Of a DNA stretch of 64,000 nt, positions 35,052 through 46,140 are shown one piece after another. Each line of letters opens with the position of its first letter. Position 1 is the first letter of the stretch. The notes under the pieces are model-generated. The model ran no database searches, was not told where the DNA came from, and was given only the letters and a program-made list of their open reading frames with translations. Source of the DNA: Diphasiastrum complanatum (taxonomy: Eukaryota; Streptophyta; Lycopodiopsida; Lycopodiales; Lycopodiaceae); assembly GCA_029204225.1 (NCBI GenBank), contig CM055101.1, positions 40,436,961-40,500,960 of the forward strand, in the 5' to 3' direction. Position numbers and translations under genes: made by a program.

Positions 35052-35538
35052 ATTATTATCACTCTATACGTGGACGACACATTGCTTTTCAACAACAATA
35101 TCGATCTGATAAAAGAAGCTAAGACTATGCTATCTTCTGAATTCGACATGACCAATCTGGACGAAGCTCATTTTTGCCTAGGATTACGAATCCACATAGA
35201 CAAAAATCAAAAGTTGATCTACATTACTCAACAAAAATACATCTACAATATGTTAGTCAAATATAATCTGGTTAATTGCAAGTTAGCTCTCTCGCCAATG
35301 GAACCAAGTCTCAAATTGTCAAAGGACCAGTGTGCCCAAACCATTCAAGAGAAGGAGTAGATGCGTGAGTATCCTTATCGTTCTATTAGAGGACCTCTTA
35401 TGTATGCAATGATCTGTACTAGGCCAGACATAGCTTTTGCAGTCAGCTCCCTAAGTCAGTTTATGACTAACCCTAGTATAACACATTGGAAGGCTCTTAT
35501 TAGAGTCATGAGATATTTTCAAGCTACTATGGACTTTT
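35052..35538 (+). pseudogene. Copia RT/RNase H, left part (element A)
   Basis: Starts at the RT catalytic core LYVDDTLLF (YVDD near 35070). It continues through the RT C-terminal part (LDEAHFCLGLRI, QQKYIYNMLVKYNL), a TAG at about 35358, and YRSIRGPLMYAMICTRPDIA to MRYFQATMDF. Element B then interrupts it at 35539. The rest follows at 41090-41395. Everything upstream of the YVDD is missing. Confidence 0.88.
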
Positions 35539-36406
35539 TGTTAAAAATTGTAAAACATATCTATCATATGTTGTTGATGTTTGGGGGGTCCTACCCATGT
35601 AAATACTTTGTACATATCCAAGGTATGTGAATTGAGCACATATCCTTGTAGAATAGGGCAAGTTTGGGTTAGGTAGATCAAATTCCAATGACATGCATAA
35701 AGTTTAGTTGGTCTAGTATGACATGCAATGATGTTGACAATGTCTAGATTGACATGCATATAGAAATTCACATGGAATTGGTCAATTATGACCTTGTAGA
35801 AACTCGAGCCACAATAAATGCATTATGTCCTAAGTTTCCATTGTGACATGCAAAGCACGCAAACACTCTAATGGACACATGCATGTAGTTTTGTACATGG
35901 CTAGTTGAGAAATTGCCATTTGGAGAAAGTAGGTAGAAGTTAGGTGCAATTTGTGCATGCAAGCAGTTAGCTGTCAAGATAATGGTAGTTTGCACTTGAA
36001 TAGGTGTAGGATATGCATTGAATGCAAGGAGTACCACGAATTTTGGCTCTCCTACATATGTACATATCACTCTCATTCATTTCTAATGAAGAATCAAGCA
36101 TTTCTAATGTCATAATGTCAAATTTTGGATCTCATTCAATATTGCTTGTAATTGCTCTCTCTCTCTCTCTCTAACTCGGATTTTGTGTCTTCTTCATACA
36201 TAATCAAGCTTGTGTACTTTCCCTATTTGTGAGGAAGTAATGTAGCTTTGATCTGTAGCATTCTAGATTGGGCTCTAGCCATAGATCTATTGATAGATTG
36301 CAGGATTGCTCTACAGGTGATTTGTGTGCCACCACAAAGCATGGTAAAGATCATTCACATATTTCTTGTGGTTCCCCACACATGTGAACTTGCTGGATTT
36401 TTCACA
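35539..36406 (+). repeat. 5' LTR of B
   Basis: TGTTAAAAATTG to TTTTCACA; very similar to 40227-41089. It contains a CT microsatellite (about 36160-36174) that is longer here than in the 3' copy, and CACACATGTG at 36377-36386. Confidence 0.93.
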
Positions 36407-36420
36407 TGGTATCAGAGCCA
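36407..36420 (+). other. Primer-binding site of B
   Basis: TGGTATCAGAGCCA, complementary to the 3' end of plant initiator Met-tRNA, starts directly after the LTR. Confidence 0.92.
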
Positions 36421-37505
36421 TACCATGCTTTGAATGCTACTAACATCGGGTGTTTGAAGAATTCTGTGACAATTCAAGCTAGGAAGTTATTTAGCACTTT
36501 TTTGCTATCTATTCTTGAACAGTTTTTGGGTGAATGAGATTAGAACTGATATTTTCAGTCCAGAACAGAGTATGTACAAAATTCTGACATTTGACATGTG
36601 TGAAAATCAGAATACTTCATTTGCCTCTATTTCCTTTGTGCTAGCTCTAAAGATATTGACATTATAGCTTGTTGGAAAGCTAGAAGAACCCTCTTTCAAT
36701 AGAAATTGGTTTCAATTCATTCTGATGAACCTAGTAGGAGTTATAAGCTCTTAAAGAAGGGTAGGGAGAGACCCAAAACCCGAGTGGACACTTTTTTATT
36801 TGATAACATTGCATGCATGATTCATCATTCACAGTTTTTTTTGTAATCACTCTGAGATAGAATTGGATAAGTCAAGATTTTGTTGTCATCGTCACATCAT
36901 TTCACACCAAGGGTTGCGTTTGAGTTGAATGTGTGTTTCTAAAGTGTGTTTCATTTATTTGAAACTCATGGTAAAATTTGACATCAGAATTGTAAGTGCT
37001 TCATCAAAAGATAGAGGCTAGATCCAAATTCAAAGTGATTGATTTTCTGTTGTGAGCAAGGACTCACATAACTGTTGCAAGTTTTGCATAGGATTTGGTA
37101 GAATACCCAATTGTTTTTTGTTCCTATTGTAAAAGAGAAGCAACACATTCAAATCCATCTTTTGTGTATACTAGTTCAACAAACTTGAGATCTAGACAAA
37201 ATTTTGAGTCATGTAACACATTATTTCATACAATTTGAGTGTATCTTAGTCAATAGTGGTGTCTTTAAGCAATTCACACATGCCAAAAGAAGAAAGTACC
37301 AAAATTTGTCTATACTCCAATTCAAGTTGAGAGGTTGATCTTGTTTATTTTGTTTTGGTGGAATATTTCAGACCTATCAAATGTTGTTGCAAGACTTTGC
37401 ATAGGATTTGGTAGTACACCCAATTCTTTTGGTTCCTATTGTAAAAAAGAGAAGCAACACACTCAATTCTATGTTGTTGTCCATCTACAAAAAGTCTTCA
37501 CATAC
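36421..37505 (+). other. Non-coding leader of B
   Basis: About 1.1 kb between primer site and gag start. No open frame of note. A segment around 37085-37150 (GCATAGGATTTGGTAGAATA) recurs at 37390-37455, giving a dispersed duplication of roughly 70 bases inside the leader. Confidence 0.6.
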
Positions 37506-38302
37506 ATGGCATCTGTAGGAGATTTTCTCTTTGAAGCTAGTGAGAGACTAAATACCTCCAACTATTCAGTTTGGAAGGATAGGATAGAGTCTTTGTTGAT
37601 TCTTTATGGTGTAATGGACATAGTATTGGGAATTGAAGTTGAACCTGAAGCTCATGATGAGGCTCAGAGATTCAAGAAGAGAGCAAGAATTGCTCTTCAT
37701 ATCATCAAATTGAACATCAGATCAAGTTGAGAGAAATAAGTTCATGTACCTCAGCCAAGCAGACTTGGGAAACTCTTAAGAACTTTTTTGAAGCAAAGAT
37801 CACATCAAGACTTATTACTCTTAGAAATCAGATCTTTTCTAGTTTCCAAAGAGTTGATGAAAGTGCTTCAAGTTTTGTAATGAGAGTTAAAGATCTTCAC
37901 AGAGAGATAGCATGCATAAGAGATACTCTAGAGAACAGTCAACTTGTTCAAGTAGTCCTTAATGGACTTAGAGAAGAATATGCAAATGTTGTGCAAACTT
38001 ATGCTATCAAGGAGGAGCTACCATCTATGGAGGCTCTACATGATATTCTTATTGTTGAAGAATGCAGGCAAAAGAACAAGCTATCGAAGATCAACACACT
38101 TTCAAGGAAGGGTGGTGGTTGTGGAAAAGATGCCAAGATCAAGTCAAGAAGGAGAAGCAAGAACAAATTTTCTCAAGCCTTCACCAAGGACAAATCAAAG
38201 GACAAAGCAAAGGACAAAGACAAAGGAGGAGTAGAAGATGATTCGACTCATTCTTCTATCTTCAAGAAAAAGACTCAAGAAGATCAAGCAATTTTATCAT
38301 AG
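37506..38302 (+). pseudogene. Gag of element B
   Basis: Starts MASVGDFLFEASERLNTSNY (DUF4219-like). The UBN2 region follows: ITLRNQIFSSF, QLVQVVLNGLREEYANVVQT and EELPSMEALHDIL. One frameshift near 37725 separates the first 70 codons from the rest. The Lys-rich C-terminal part (KDKSKDKAKDKDKGG) ends at TAG 38302 without the zinc knuckle that the F gag has. A single indel in about 800 bases indicates a fairly young or recently constrained gene. Confidence 0.85.
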
Positions 38303-38337
38303 AAGACTCACATGCAAGTTGTGGAGAGGCATCTCTC

Positions 38338-39231
38338 ATGATGTCTAGTTTTTCCTCTTTATTCTCTAGTGATGTATCATGGTATATTGATAGTGGTGCA
38401 TCATCACACATGAGTTGCACTAAAAGTTCTTTTGTTTTTCTAGAACCTTTTCAAGAACTTAAAGATTCAATATACACAATTGTGGGTGATGCATGTTCAA
38501 TTGAACGAGTTGGAATTTGTTCCTTGAATCTTGCATCTTCTATGAGTTTATCACTTTCCAGTATACTTTATGCTCCTAATCTCACAAAGAATGTGATTAG
38601 TGTTGGAAAGTTATTTGATGATGGTTTTGAAGTGGAATTCAATGTCAATAATTGTTCTATAAAGAAAGGTGATAAGCTCCTTGCATGTGGATCTAAATAT
38701 GGAGGCATTTTCAAGCTAGATGTGCATGAAAATGCAAGTGCATGTGATGTTGCATTGATGACTTGTGTTTCCAAGAAGGAAGAATGGCATAGAAGGTTGC
38801 ATGTTTCCAATTTCATATCTATGTCTTCAATGGTCAAGGAGATCAAGCCAAGAATGGCTTATTCTATGGCAAAACCACATATGGATCCATATTTGATGTC
38901 TTCAACCAAGACAAAACATCCTATGGAGTTGGAACATTCGGATGTTCATCTTTTTTTATCAGTAAGCAAGGGAGGTGTTTCTTGCTTTACATGTACTATT
39001 GATGGTTCCACAAGTTACATTTGGCTATGTCTTGTATCTTCAAGTTTAATGGTGCATGTTTATGTTCCATCATGCAAAACTTTATGGAGTTATGAAGGAA
39101 GGAGTGCACTATATGGAGTCTTGTTCAACTATAAGCCTAAGGTTGTGTACCTTAGTGTTCTTGAAGGTTATTGCTTTGCATGTGGTTTCTTGGAAGAAAA
39201 GAAGGATGAAGATCCAAGTCTAATATGGTAA
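38338..39231 (+). pseudogene. Protease and integrase remnant of B
   Basis: 298-codon frame. The protease opens MMSSFSSLFSSDVSWYIDSG with active-site DSGASSHM. It then has a retropepsin-like body (LTKNVISVGKLFDDGFEVEF) and the pre-integrase stretch (KKEEWHRRLHVSNF). Integrase is reduced to short pieces: LEHSDVHLF, where the first catalytic Asp may survive; STSYIWLCLV; and GRSALYGVLFNYKPKVVYLS. The SDNGGEF and GVAERKNRT regions are gone. The collapse at the same place as in F suggests it was inherited, not independent. Confidence 0.75.
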
Positions 39232-39235
39232 GTTA

Positions 39236-40135
39236 TTGATTTTGAAGATCTATTTTCTATCTTGGAAGAGGCCGAGAGCACAGTGTCTCTTATTGCATCA
39301 AAAGTTCATTCTATTGAGAAAAGCCAACTTATGATGGGGTCGAGGTTTGAGGAGTAGATGTTCTTTATTGTACAAGGCCGAGTCCTTGAGGATCTTATTT
39401 CATGGAAAAGAAAAGATAAGTGAAGGTGGTATTCATTGTATTCTACTCACCTATAGATCTCTTTCTTTCATTGATGATCTATCTTGCTTAGTTGAGATTT
39501 GCTTATCTCAAAGATCAAGTAAGATTATTCTAGTTTTGAATGAAGTCTTTAGTTTGAAGTTAATTCTTGTCATTGGTGACTTGATTATGTTTCCAAAACA
39601 TCTAGAAAGCAAGATATTGTATCATCATTTGTATTTTCTTAAATTGAGTAAGAGCAAGAATAAGAACAAGCTCAAACATATTGAAGAATATGTTCCTTCA
39701 TTTGAAGAGGCATCTTGTAAACTTCTTATGAGGTTAAGTGAAGTATCCATTGAGGACACTTACACTCTCAAGAGAGTATTTAGCCTCAATTTGATCAAGT
39801 TAGAGTATGGTTTCAAGATTAGATCTTTTTTGGATAAAGTTCATAGAATTTGGACTAGTATAGCTAGCATGCTTAATCTTGAATATTGCTCATGGTATAA
39901 TCTTGATCTATATGATCTTCGTGGTCATGATGAGGCATGGAAGCCTCAAATTTTTAAGATTCTAATGCAGCCCTCTTCATGCAAAGGAACTTTGCAGACC
40001 CAGGATCTACATCAGGCATGGAGGAGGCATATCAACATAGTGGCAAATTGGTGGAAAATTTTTCAAAGGCATTTGGAAAAGATTTCTATCAAAGAGATCT
40101 TATCATGGACTTGGTAAGCATGCTACTATGATGGA
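39236..40135 (+). pseudogene. Novel region in place of RT, element B
   Basis: After several stops to 39346 a 257-codon frame (39347-40117) carries SSKIILVLNEVFSLKLILVI, HLESKILYHHLYFLKLSKS, ASCKLLMRLSEVSIEDTYTL and DEAWKPQIFKILMQPSSC. The same order is found in F (SSRKAILVLYDAYGMDMFLV, LFESKILYCQKYALDSSKN, NCKLLLRLSEASKVDTYILE, YEAWKPQISLFMVHPSC). No RT motif is visible. The end of the RNase H gene (NFSKAFGKDFYQRDLIMDL) lies in another frame at about 40060-40115. Function unknown. Confidence 0.6.
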
Positions 40136-40213
40136 TTCTTTGTTCATCTTCACTTCAAATAAAAAGCAAAGAATCCACACTCAAAGGATCTTCACCAACA
40201 TCAGATAGATATA

Positions 40214-40226
40214 TTTTAAGGAGGAG
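40214..40226 (+). other. Polypurine tract of B
   Basis: TTTTAAGGAGGAG directly before the 3' LTR. Confidence 0.85.
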
Positions 40227-41089
40227 TGTTGAAAATTGTAAAACATATCTATCATATGTTGTTGATGTTTGGGGGGTCCTACCCATGTAAATACTTTGTA
40301 CATATCCAAGGTATGTGAATTGAGCACATATCCTTGTAGAATAGGGCGAGTTTGGGTTAGGTAGATCAAATTCCAATGACATGCATAAAGTCTAGTTGGT
40401 CTAGTATGACACGCAATGATGTTGACAATGTCTAGATTGACATGCATATAGAAATTCACATGGAATTGGTCAATTATGACCTTGTAGAACCTCGAGCCAC
40501 AATAAATACATTATGTCCTAAGTTTCCATTGTGACATGCAAGCATGCAAACACTCTAATGGACACATGCATGTAGTTTTGTACATGGCTAGTTGAGAAAT
40601 TGCCATTTGGAGAAAGTAGGTAGAAGCTAGGTGCAGTCTGTGCATGCAAGCAGTTAGGTGTCAAGATAATGGTAGTTTGCACTTGAATAGGTGTAGGACA
40701 TGCATTGAATGCATGGAGTACCACAAATTTTGGCTCTCCTATATATGTACATATCATTCTCATTCATTTCTAATGAAGAATCAAGCATTTGTAATGTCAT
40801 AATGTCAAATTTTGGATCTCATTCAATATTGCTTGTAATTGCTCTCTCTCTCTCTAACTCGGATTTTGAGTCTTCTTCATACATGATCAAGCTTGTGTAC
40901 TTTCCCTATTTGTGAGGAATTAATGTAGCTTTGATCTGTAGCATTCTAGATTGTGCTCTAGCCATAGATCTGTTGATAGATTGCAGGATTGCTCTACAGG
41001 TGATCTGTGTGCCACCACAAAGCATGGTAAAGGTCATTCACACATTTCTTGTGGTTTCCCACACGTGTGAACTTGCTGGATTCTTCACA
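40227..41089 (+). repeat. 3' LTR of B
   Basis: TGTTGAAAATTG to TTCTTCACA, 863 bp. Contains the palindrome CACACGTGTG at 41060-41069. Differs from the 5' LTR at scattered single bases and in the length of the CT run. Confidence 0.93.
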
Positions 41090-41395
41090 CTTTTGCATTT
41101 GTTATGGAGCAGTCAACAATGACAAATTCAATTTACTCAGTGGTTACACAGATGCAAGTTGGACAGGAGATATAGACACTCATATATCCACTTCTGGATT
41201 TACATTCTTCCTCAACAATGGTCCTCTTTCTTGAAATAGTTCAAAGCAATCTTCAATAGCTCTATCTTCTATAGAATCAGAGTATATCGTAGCCTCACAA
41301 ACTACAAAGGAAGCAATTTGGTTGAGGAACTTACTTTCAGATATCGATCTGAATCAATATGCCCCGACATTTTTATTTTGTGAGTGTATATACTC
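41090..41395 (+). pseudogene. Copia RNase H, right part (element A)
   Basis: Continuation of 35052-35538 after element B: GYTDASWTGDIDTHISTSGF, then a TGA where ISW is usual (about 41234), and SSIALSSIESEYIVASQTTK. It stops near 41390 at the gypsy-like remnant. Confidence 0.85.
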
Positions 41396-41440
41396 CCGCT
41401 GGTACGCTTGTAGTGCCCGGTGGAAATCCACTAAAATTTC

Positions 41441-42289
41441 TCAACTGAAAGGTTGGTGAATGATTGGCCAGTTTGGCGTATGGATAGTAATTTTGTCCAT
41501 GGCCAATCCCAAACCTTTCCACTTATTCCTGCGTGACATCGGTACGTAATATGGATCTACGCGCAATTGGCGAGGGCTGGCCACATAACTCCTAATAGAT
41601 TTTGGAGTTTTCTCAAAAACTGTAACTCTCCAAGCTGGCTGCTCTCCCAATGTGGGTATTTTATCCAATTCCTTGTCAGCCTCTATTTCAGAGGTCTTAA
41701 ACTTGAGGACCCAACCACCACGCGAGAACTCATGAGGATGTTGCGCTAAAAAGCTCTGGATTTGGTTCTCGATGCTGATTGGTCTTCTAAATAATGATGT
41801 GGTCCTTGATGAAGATGGACCCGGTTGCACTGCTTGTGGAACTGGCTATTGTTCTTCAACTTCAGGGGCTCCACCCTGGTCCATGCCCAAATCCAACCCT
41901 GTATCCATAGGTGCATCAGCTTGGTGTGGAGGGGAGAATTGTGGCATGACCGAAACTGAAATTTGAGGCCCAGCTTCCAACACCTGAGCGACAACTTTTT
42001 CATATGCGTTAATAGTTGCTTTAGCCTTTTCCAACTCAGTTGAGGCTGTACCTTTGAATCTGTCAAAGCGGCCTTGGAATCCTTGAAGCATCACTTTGTA
42101 GGTTTCAACCTTTTTAAACAAATACGCGATCTCCGTCGGAGTTATTAGATGATCAGGTATTTGCGTCTGTAGATACGCATCACGCTCAAGGGTGGTCGCA
42201 TCCAATTCACCTTGGAGATGTGTGCGATCTTGTTCCGCCATCTGCAGTTGACCTTGAAGCAGCTGCACTTGTTGCTTTGCATCCTGCAC
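41441..42289 (-). pseudogene. Gypsy-like coiled-coil region
   Basis: Two minus-strand frames. 42289-41846 encodes a Gln/Glu-rich coiled coil (QVQLLQGQLQMAEQDRTHLQ) with a Pro/Met-rich end. 41830-41441 encodes PSSSRTTSLFRRPISIENQI and SYVASPRQLRVDPYYVPMSR. It lies 3' of the protease, where RT would be expected. A fragment of the first frame recurs inside the copia gag at 683-1000. No catalytic domain recognised. Confidence 0.6.
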
Positions 42290-43530
42290 GGCCTTTGCTA
42301 TGTCGTCTTCTTCTCAACTTCAGATTTAGCTTCATGCTGCTTGGTAATCTTCAACTCTTTATCCAATAAGGGTGGCACATTCTTTGAATCAATCTTTTGA
42401 GAAGAATTTTCCCATTTCAGGACCGTATTATAATGTTGCTTGGCTTGTTTCTTCCTCATTGACCATGTGATCATGTCTTCCTTCAATATAACTGCTTTTG
42501 GCGGTTTTATTGTTGGTTCATCAGGTTTATTACGCACTCTAAATTTGGTTGGATCCATATGATTTAGAATCTGCTCATCAGTAAGTTCTGCATTGTCATC
42601 ATAAGTCAAGGCATGACTCACAGGAATGAGTTCATCTTCAACCGGTTCTGGGATAGGTTCCGTTGATATCCAAGCTACATTCAACACATTTAATGGAAAA
42701 GTGATTGGTGTATCCAAGGTTCGATCCAATAATGAAATCTCGCTCAAATCTGACTGATTATCTTGTTGACACATATATCCTGCTATACAGTCAATCGTTG
42801 CAAGAGCTTCATTCCAATTGACAGTATTGGTTTGAGAATCGTAATGAACTCCCAAATTTTTCTTTGGTCGGTCACAACTACGATTCGTTGTTGATGAATC
42901 ATCATCCTCTTTTTGAACCACTGGCTTGATAGTCCAAGTTGCAGGCTCAACCTTGACTGCACGTTCCCGATTTTCAAAAGTGATTTTCCCGGTACCCCAG
43001 TTATGAACTACTTGCGCAACTCGTAACCATGGGCGTCCCAATAGAACTCGGTAGACATTTGGTGCTTCTGGTAAGTCCATTACTACAAAAGTATTGACAA
43101 ACTGTACTCCGACAATTTTGACAGGTATATCTTCAACTATTCCTCATGGACGAACTATCGTTTGATCAGCTAGCTTAATGGCAAAAGTCGCAGGTTTTAT
43201 CTTTGTAAGGCCCCATTTTGCTCATAGCTTTGTAGAAATCAGGTTAACTCCCAAACCGCCATATATCACAGCTGATTCATTAGGAAATTTTCTATGTTGT
43301 ATCGGTAGGGTGATATTTTTTTGTTTTCTTTCCCAAGCTGCTCCGACATAGAGTACTTCATTAGATTCTTCAATTCCAGCACAAAAAAGTGGCTCCTGAT
43401 GGACTTCTAGTTCAGCTTGAGTTAACTTTTGCACTAATACTTCTTTTGCTTTTGGCACCAACTTCAGGAACTCTTCCAATGAAATATTGATCTTAATAGA
43501 CAAAATATTCATGAGCAATTATATTTGCGG
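42290..43530 (-). pseudogene. Gypsy-like aspartic protease region
   Basis: Minus-strand frames 43518-43222 and 43080-42298. The first ends SAVIYGGLGVNLISTKL, where the catalytic Asp of the usual IDGG motif is Tyr, so the enzyme should be dead. After a stop region with TFAIKLADQTIVRP the second frame begins near VMDLPEAPNVYRVLLGRPWL and NWGTGKITF, typical of the protease C-terminal side. A long hydrophilic tail of unknown role follows. Confidence 0.75.
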
Positions 43531-43857
43531 TGCTTCCGGTTCAGTCATTTTGAAGGGTTCTTCATGATGATGCAACTGAGCATTCATATTTGTATGTAAA
43601 TTTTTCGGTGACTACAATGGTGAAGAACAAACTTCGGCTGTTGCTCTAGCAGCTTCAAGATTCTCTTCTTCTTGCAGATGTTTAATCCACTATGTCATAT
43701 GCTGATATCTTCTTTTTTTTGCATGAAGATTTGGATAGACTCCAGATGCTATTGGTATGTCAGTTAATGGTATAGGATCAGCAAGTACTGGATCTGCTAC
43801 TAGTTCTTTCTGCTTTTGTGCTCTGGTGACCACCATCAAGGGTACACTTGGTTTATT

Positions 43858-44618
43858 CTAAGCTACTGGTCTTTGCTTGACTATTATCAAATTTACAGGA
43901 GCTGTAGCCGGTGGTGGCTTCGGTTTTGCTGGACACTCCTGATAGCAATGCCCATAACCATAGTCACGACAGAATGGTACAAATTTTTTTTTATTTGGAC
44001 ATTCTGCAGCTCTGTGATTTTCTTCACATGCAAAGCATCCAAGTGGTGCTATGGTCCAGTTTCTAGATGCTTGTTGTTGTGCGACAGCATAAATAGCATA
44101 TTGTTTTAAAGATCCACCTTCTTGATTATTACCATAGTTCCATTGCTCGGGACTTCTGTAAGGTTCTGGTTCGATCAAATTGGCAGGAGGAGCGGGGTGC
44201 TTTGGTGACGCAGGTAAGGCTAACCGTTCCGGGTATCCAAGAGCAGATTGTCGAGGTCTAGCTGGTAGATTTCTTCCATAATGTGGCTCTTGATATCCCA
44301 TCTGGGCAAACTATAGTTGAATTATCCGAGGATTAAAATTGCAAAAAGAAGTCTCATGATCAAGTGAATTACACAAATGGCATATACTGATTTCCATTCG
44401 GTTTTTCAATTGGGGACACTCATTCACTGTGTGATTTCCTGTACAAATAGAACACCAGATATTTTCCCTGGTAGGAAAAGTCTTTGCAAACTTCTCAGGT
44501 TCTTTGTTCGCTTGTCCATGGAAATCTTCCAATGCTTTGATCTTTTCATCAAATTGCGACTGCAATTTTTCCATCTATTTCTGCTGGTTCTTCCCGAGTT
44601 TCTCCAACTCATTGAGCA
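43858..44618 (-). pseudogene. Gypsy-like gag C-terminal part with zinc knuckles
   Basis: Minus-strand frames 44618-44311 and 44301-43858. They contain zinc knuckles CSICTGNHTVNEC, CHLCNSLDHETSFC and CFACEENHRAAEC, followed by a fourth Cys-rich stretch CRDYGYGHCYQEC. A Pro-rich linker lies between. The capsid part is cut off at 44618 by element G sequence. Multiple knuckles separated by linkers occur in some plant gypsy gags. Confidence 0.75.
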
Positions 44619-45172
44619 TCGTGGCTGATCTAATCCAAGAACTAATCAAGGGATTAGAATCTCTATTGAAAATGCTTGATTTTGCACTAAAAGTCTCTCA
44701 AATTGGGTGTGTGAGTCAAATTGTACAAATTTTTGAATTTTCTTAGCCAAAATCGGAGCTGTATGACCTCACACGTGTGAAAAGTCATCATCATGCAATT
44801 TTGACACTTGGATCAAACTTTTTATTTTGGGCATTTTTGGTCCAATTTCCTACTATATGGAGATCTTCATAGAAATCTTCTAGAAGCAAAAACTTGCATA
44901 CTTCAGCTTTTTCCACACGTGTGAGCTGTCCTCTACACATAGGACGTGACACCTATCCAAAGTATTTGGCTCATGCAATCAATAGATTGATGCCATGTGT
45001 CATATGTCTAGAAAACTAGTTTTTGGCCTTTTTAGCCACTAGAACTTGAATTAAATCATATGTACAACATATATGATTATGGTACATGACAAATACACTA
45101 ATTTCACATGTGGGAGCAGGCTCCACACATGTGTGATTATCGTATATACAAGATTTTGGCACAATATTGAAG
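44612..45172 (-). repeat. Inverted LTR/leader block of element G
   Basis: 44618-44765 matches the H leader at 49331-49490, and 44785-45165 matches the H LTR at 50085-50475, in the same direction. The stretch in between, with primer site and LTR start, is missing, apparently by joining two CACACGTGTGAA-like sites. The block points away from the gag that follows at 45430. Confidence 0.7.
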
Positions 45173-45174
45173 CA

Positions 45175-46140
45175 ATTAAAATTGAAGCTTGAATTAGGAG
45201 CATTAAATGATTTTCTCTGATGTTTTGAGTGCATGTTGAAGTTGAAGAGAGGTATTGCTAAAAATCATAGATTAAGGAGTGATTTTGCAAGTTTGAGACT
45301 AGAATCTAAATTTCCATCATTTCACGAGTGATAGGATTGTGTCTATAAGCTTTCTAATTTCTAGAAGACTATAGGATCAAATCTCTTAGAGAAACCATAA
45401 GAGTTTCTAGTGCTTTTTCACGTTCAAAAATGGCATCAATGGGTGGTTTTTTGCTTGAAGCTAGTGAAAGGCTTACATCCACTAATTATGCTACTTGGAT
45501 AGTTCGAATGGAGTTTTTGCTTGTACTTCATGATCTTGACATAGTACTTGAGGTGGAAGTAGAACCTCAAGGTGGAGTTGAATTGGTAAAAGTACAAAAA
45601 GAGATGTAGAGTTGCATTACATTGCATAAAGATGAATGTAAGTAATGAACTTTTGAAGGAAATCTCATCTTGTATCACATCCAAAGAGACATGGGATTCA
45701 TTAAAAGCAATTTATGGATCCAAGAATACTTCAAGGATACTCATGCTTAGGAATCAAATCCTTCAAAGCATGAAAGGAAGTAGTGAAAGTGCCCAAAATT
45801 ATGTCTTTAGAATCAAATCTTTGAATAAGGAGTTGTCTTCTATAGATGATGAATTAGTTCAAATCATTTTGAATGGATTAGGAGATGATTATTCCAATCT
45901 TGTTCAAACCTTTGCTATTCAAGATTCACTTCCTAGTATTGAAAAACTTCAAAGTGTGCTTGTAAGTGAGGAGAATAGAATGCTTCATATCAAAAGTAGG
46001 ATGAGTTCCTTATCTTTGAATGATGGTGATGAAAAAGCTAACTTTTCCTAAAAAGGCAAGAAGAAAAAGTTTCCATCCAAGAAGACTCAAGACATGGAGA
46101 TGGAGAGCAAAGATGGAGCATCCACTTTGAGATGACTTGA
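45175..46140 (+). pseudogene. Copia gag of element G with distal leader
   Basis: 45175-45429 is leader and matches the reverse complement of about 49050-49310 in H. The gag starts at 45430 (MASMGGFLLEASERLTSTNY). A frameshift near 45595 is followed by NVSNELLKEISSCITSKETW, RILMLRNQILQSMKG and LVQIILNGLGDDYSNLVQTF to a stop at 46051. The zinc knuckle is absent; the sequence is lost at about 46140. Confidence 0.8.

Larger units (their letters stand above)
35539..41089 (+). mobile_element. Complete LTR element B, RT-less copia-like
   Basis: 5,551 bp with LTRs of 868 bp (35539-36406) and 863 bp (40227-41089). It has TG...CA ends, a primer site (36407-36420), a polypurine tract (40214-40226) and a perfect 5-bp target duplication CTTTT (35534-35538, 41090-41094). 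It lies inside the RNase H region of element A, whose frame is continuous once B and one duplication are removed. Its interior carries gag, protease, integrase remnants and an open region in place of RT. It is therefore an element that integrated normally but has no RT or working integrase of its own. Confidence 0.93.

Noticed and set aside
36160..36174. CT microsatellite as a separate feature
   Set aside because: Part of the B LTR, present in both copies with different length.
42290..44618. Endogenous pararetrovirus (caulimovirid) origin for the protease and knuckle region
   Set aside because: No movement protein or viral RT is visible and the arrangement fits a gypsy element; a pararetrovirus origin is not supported.
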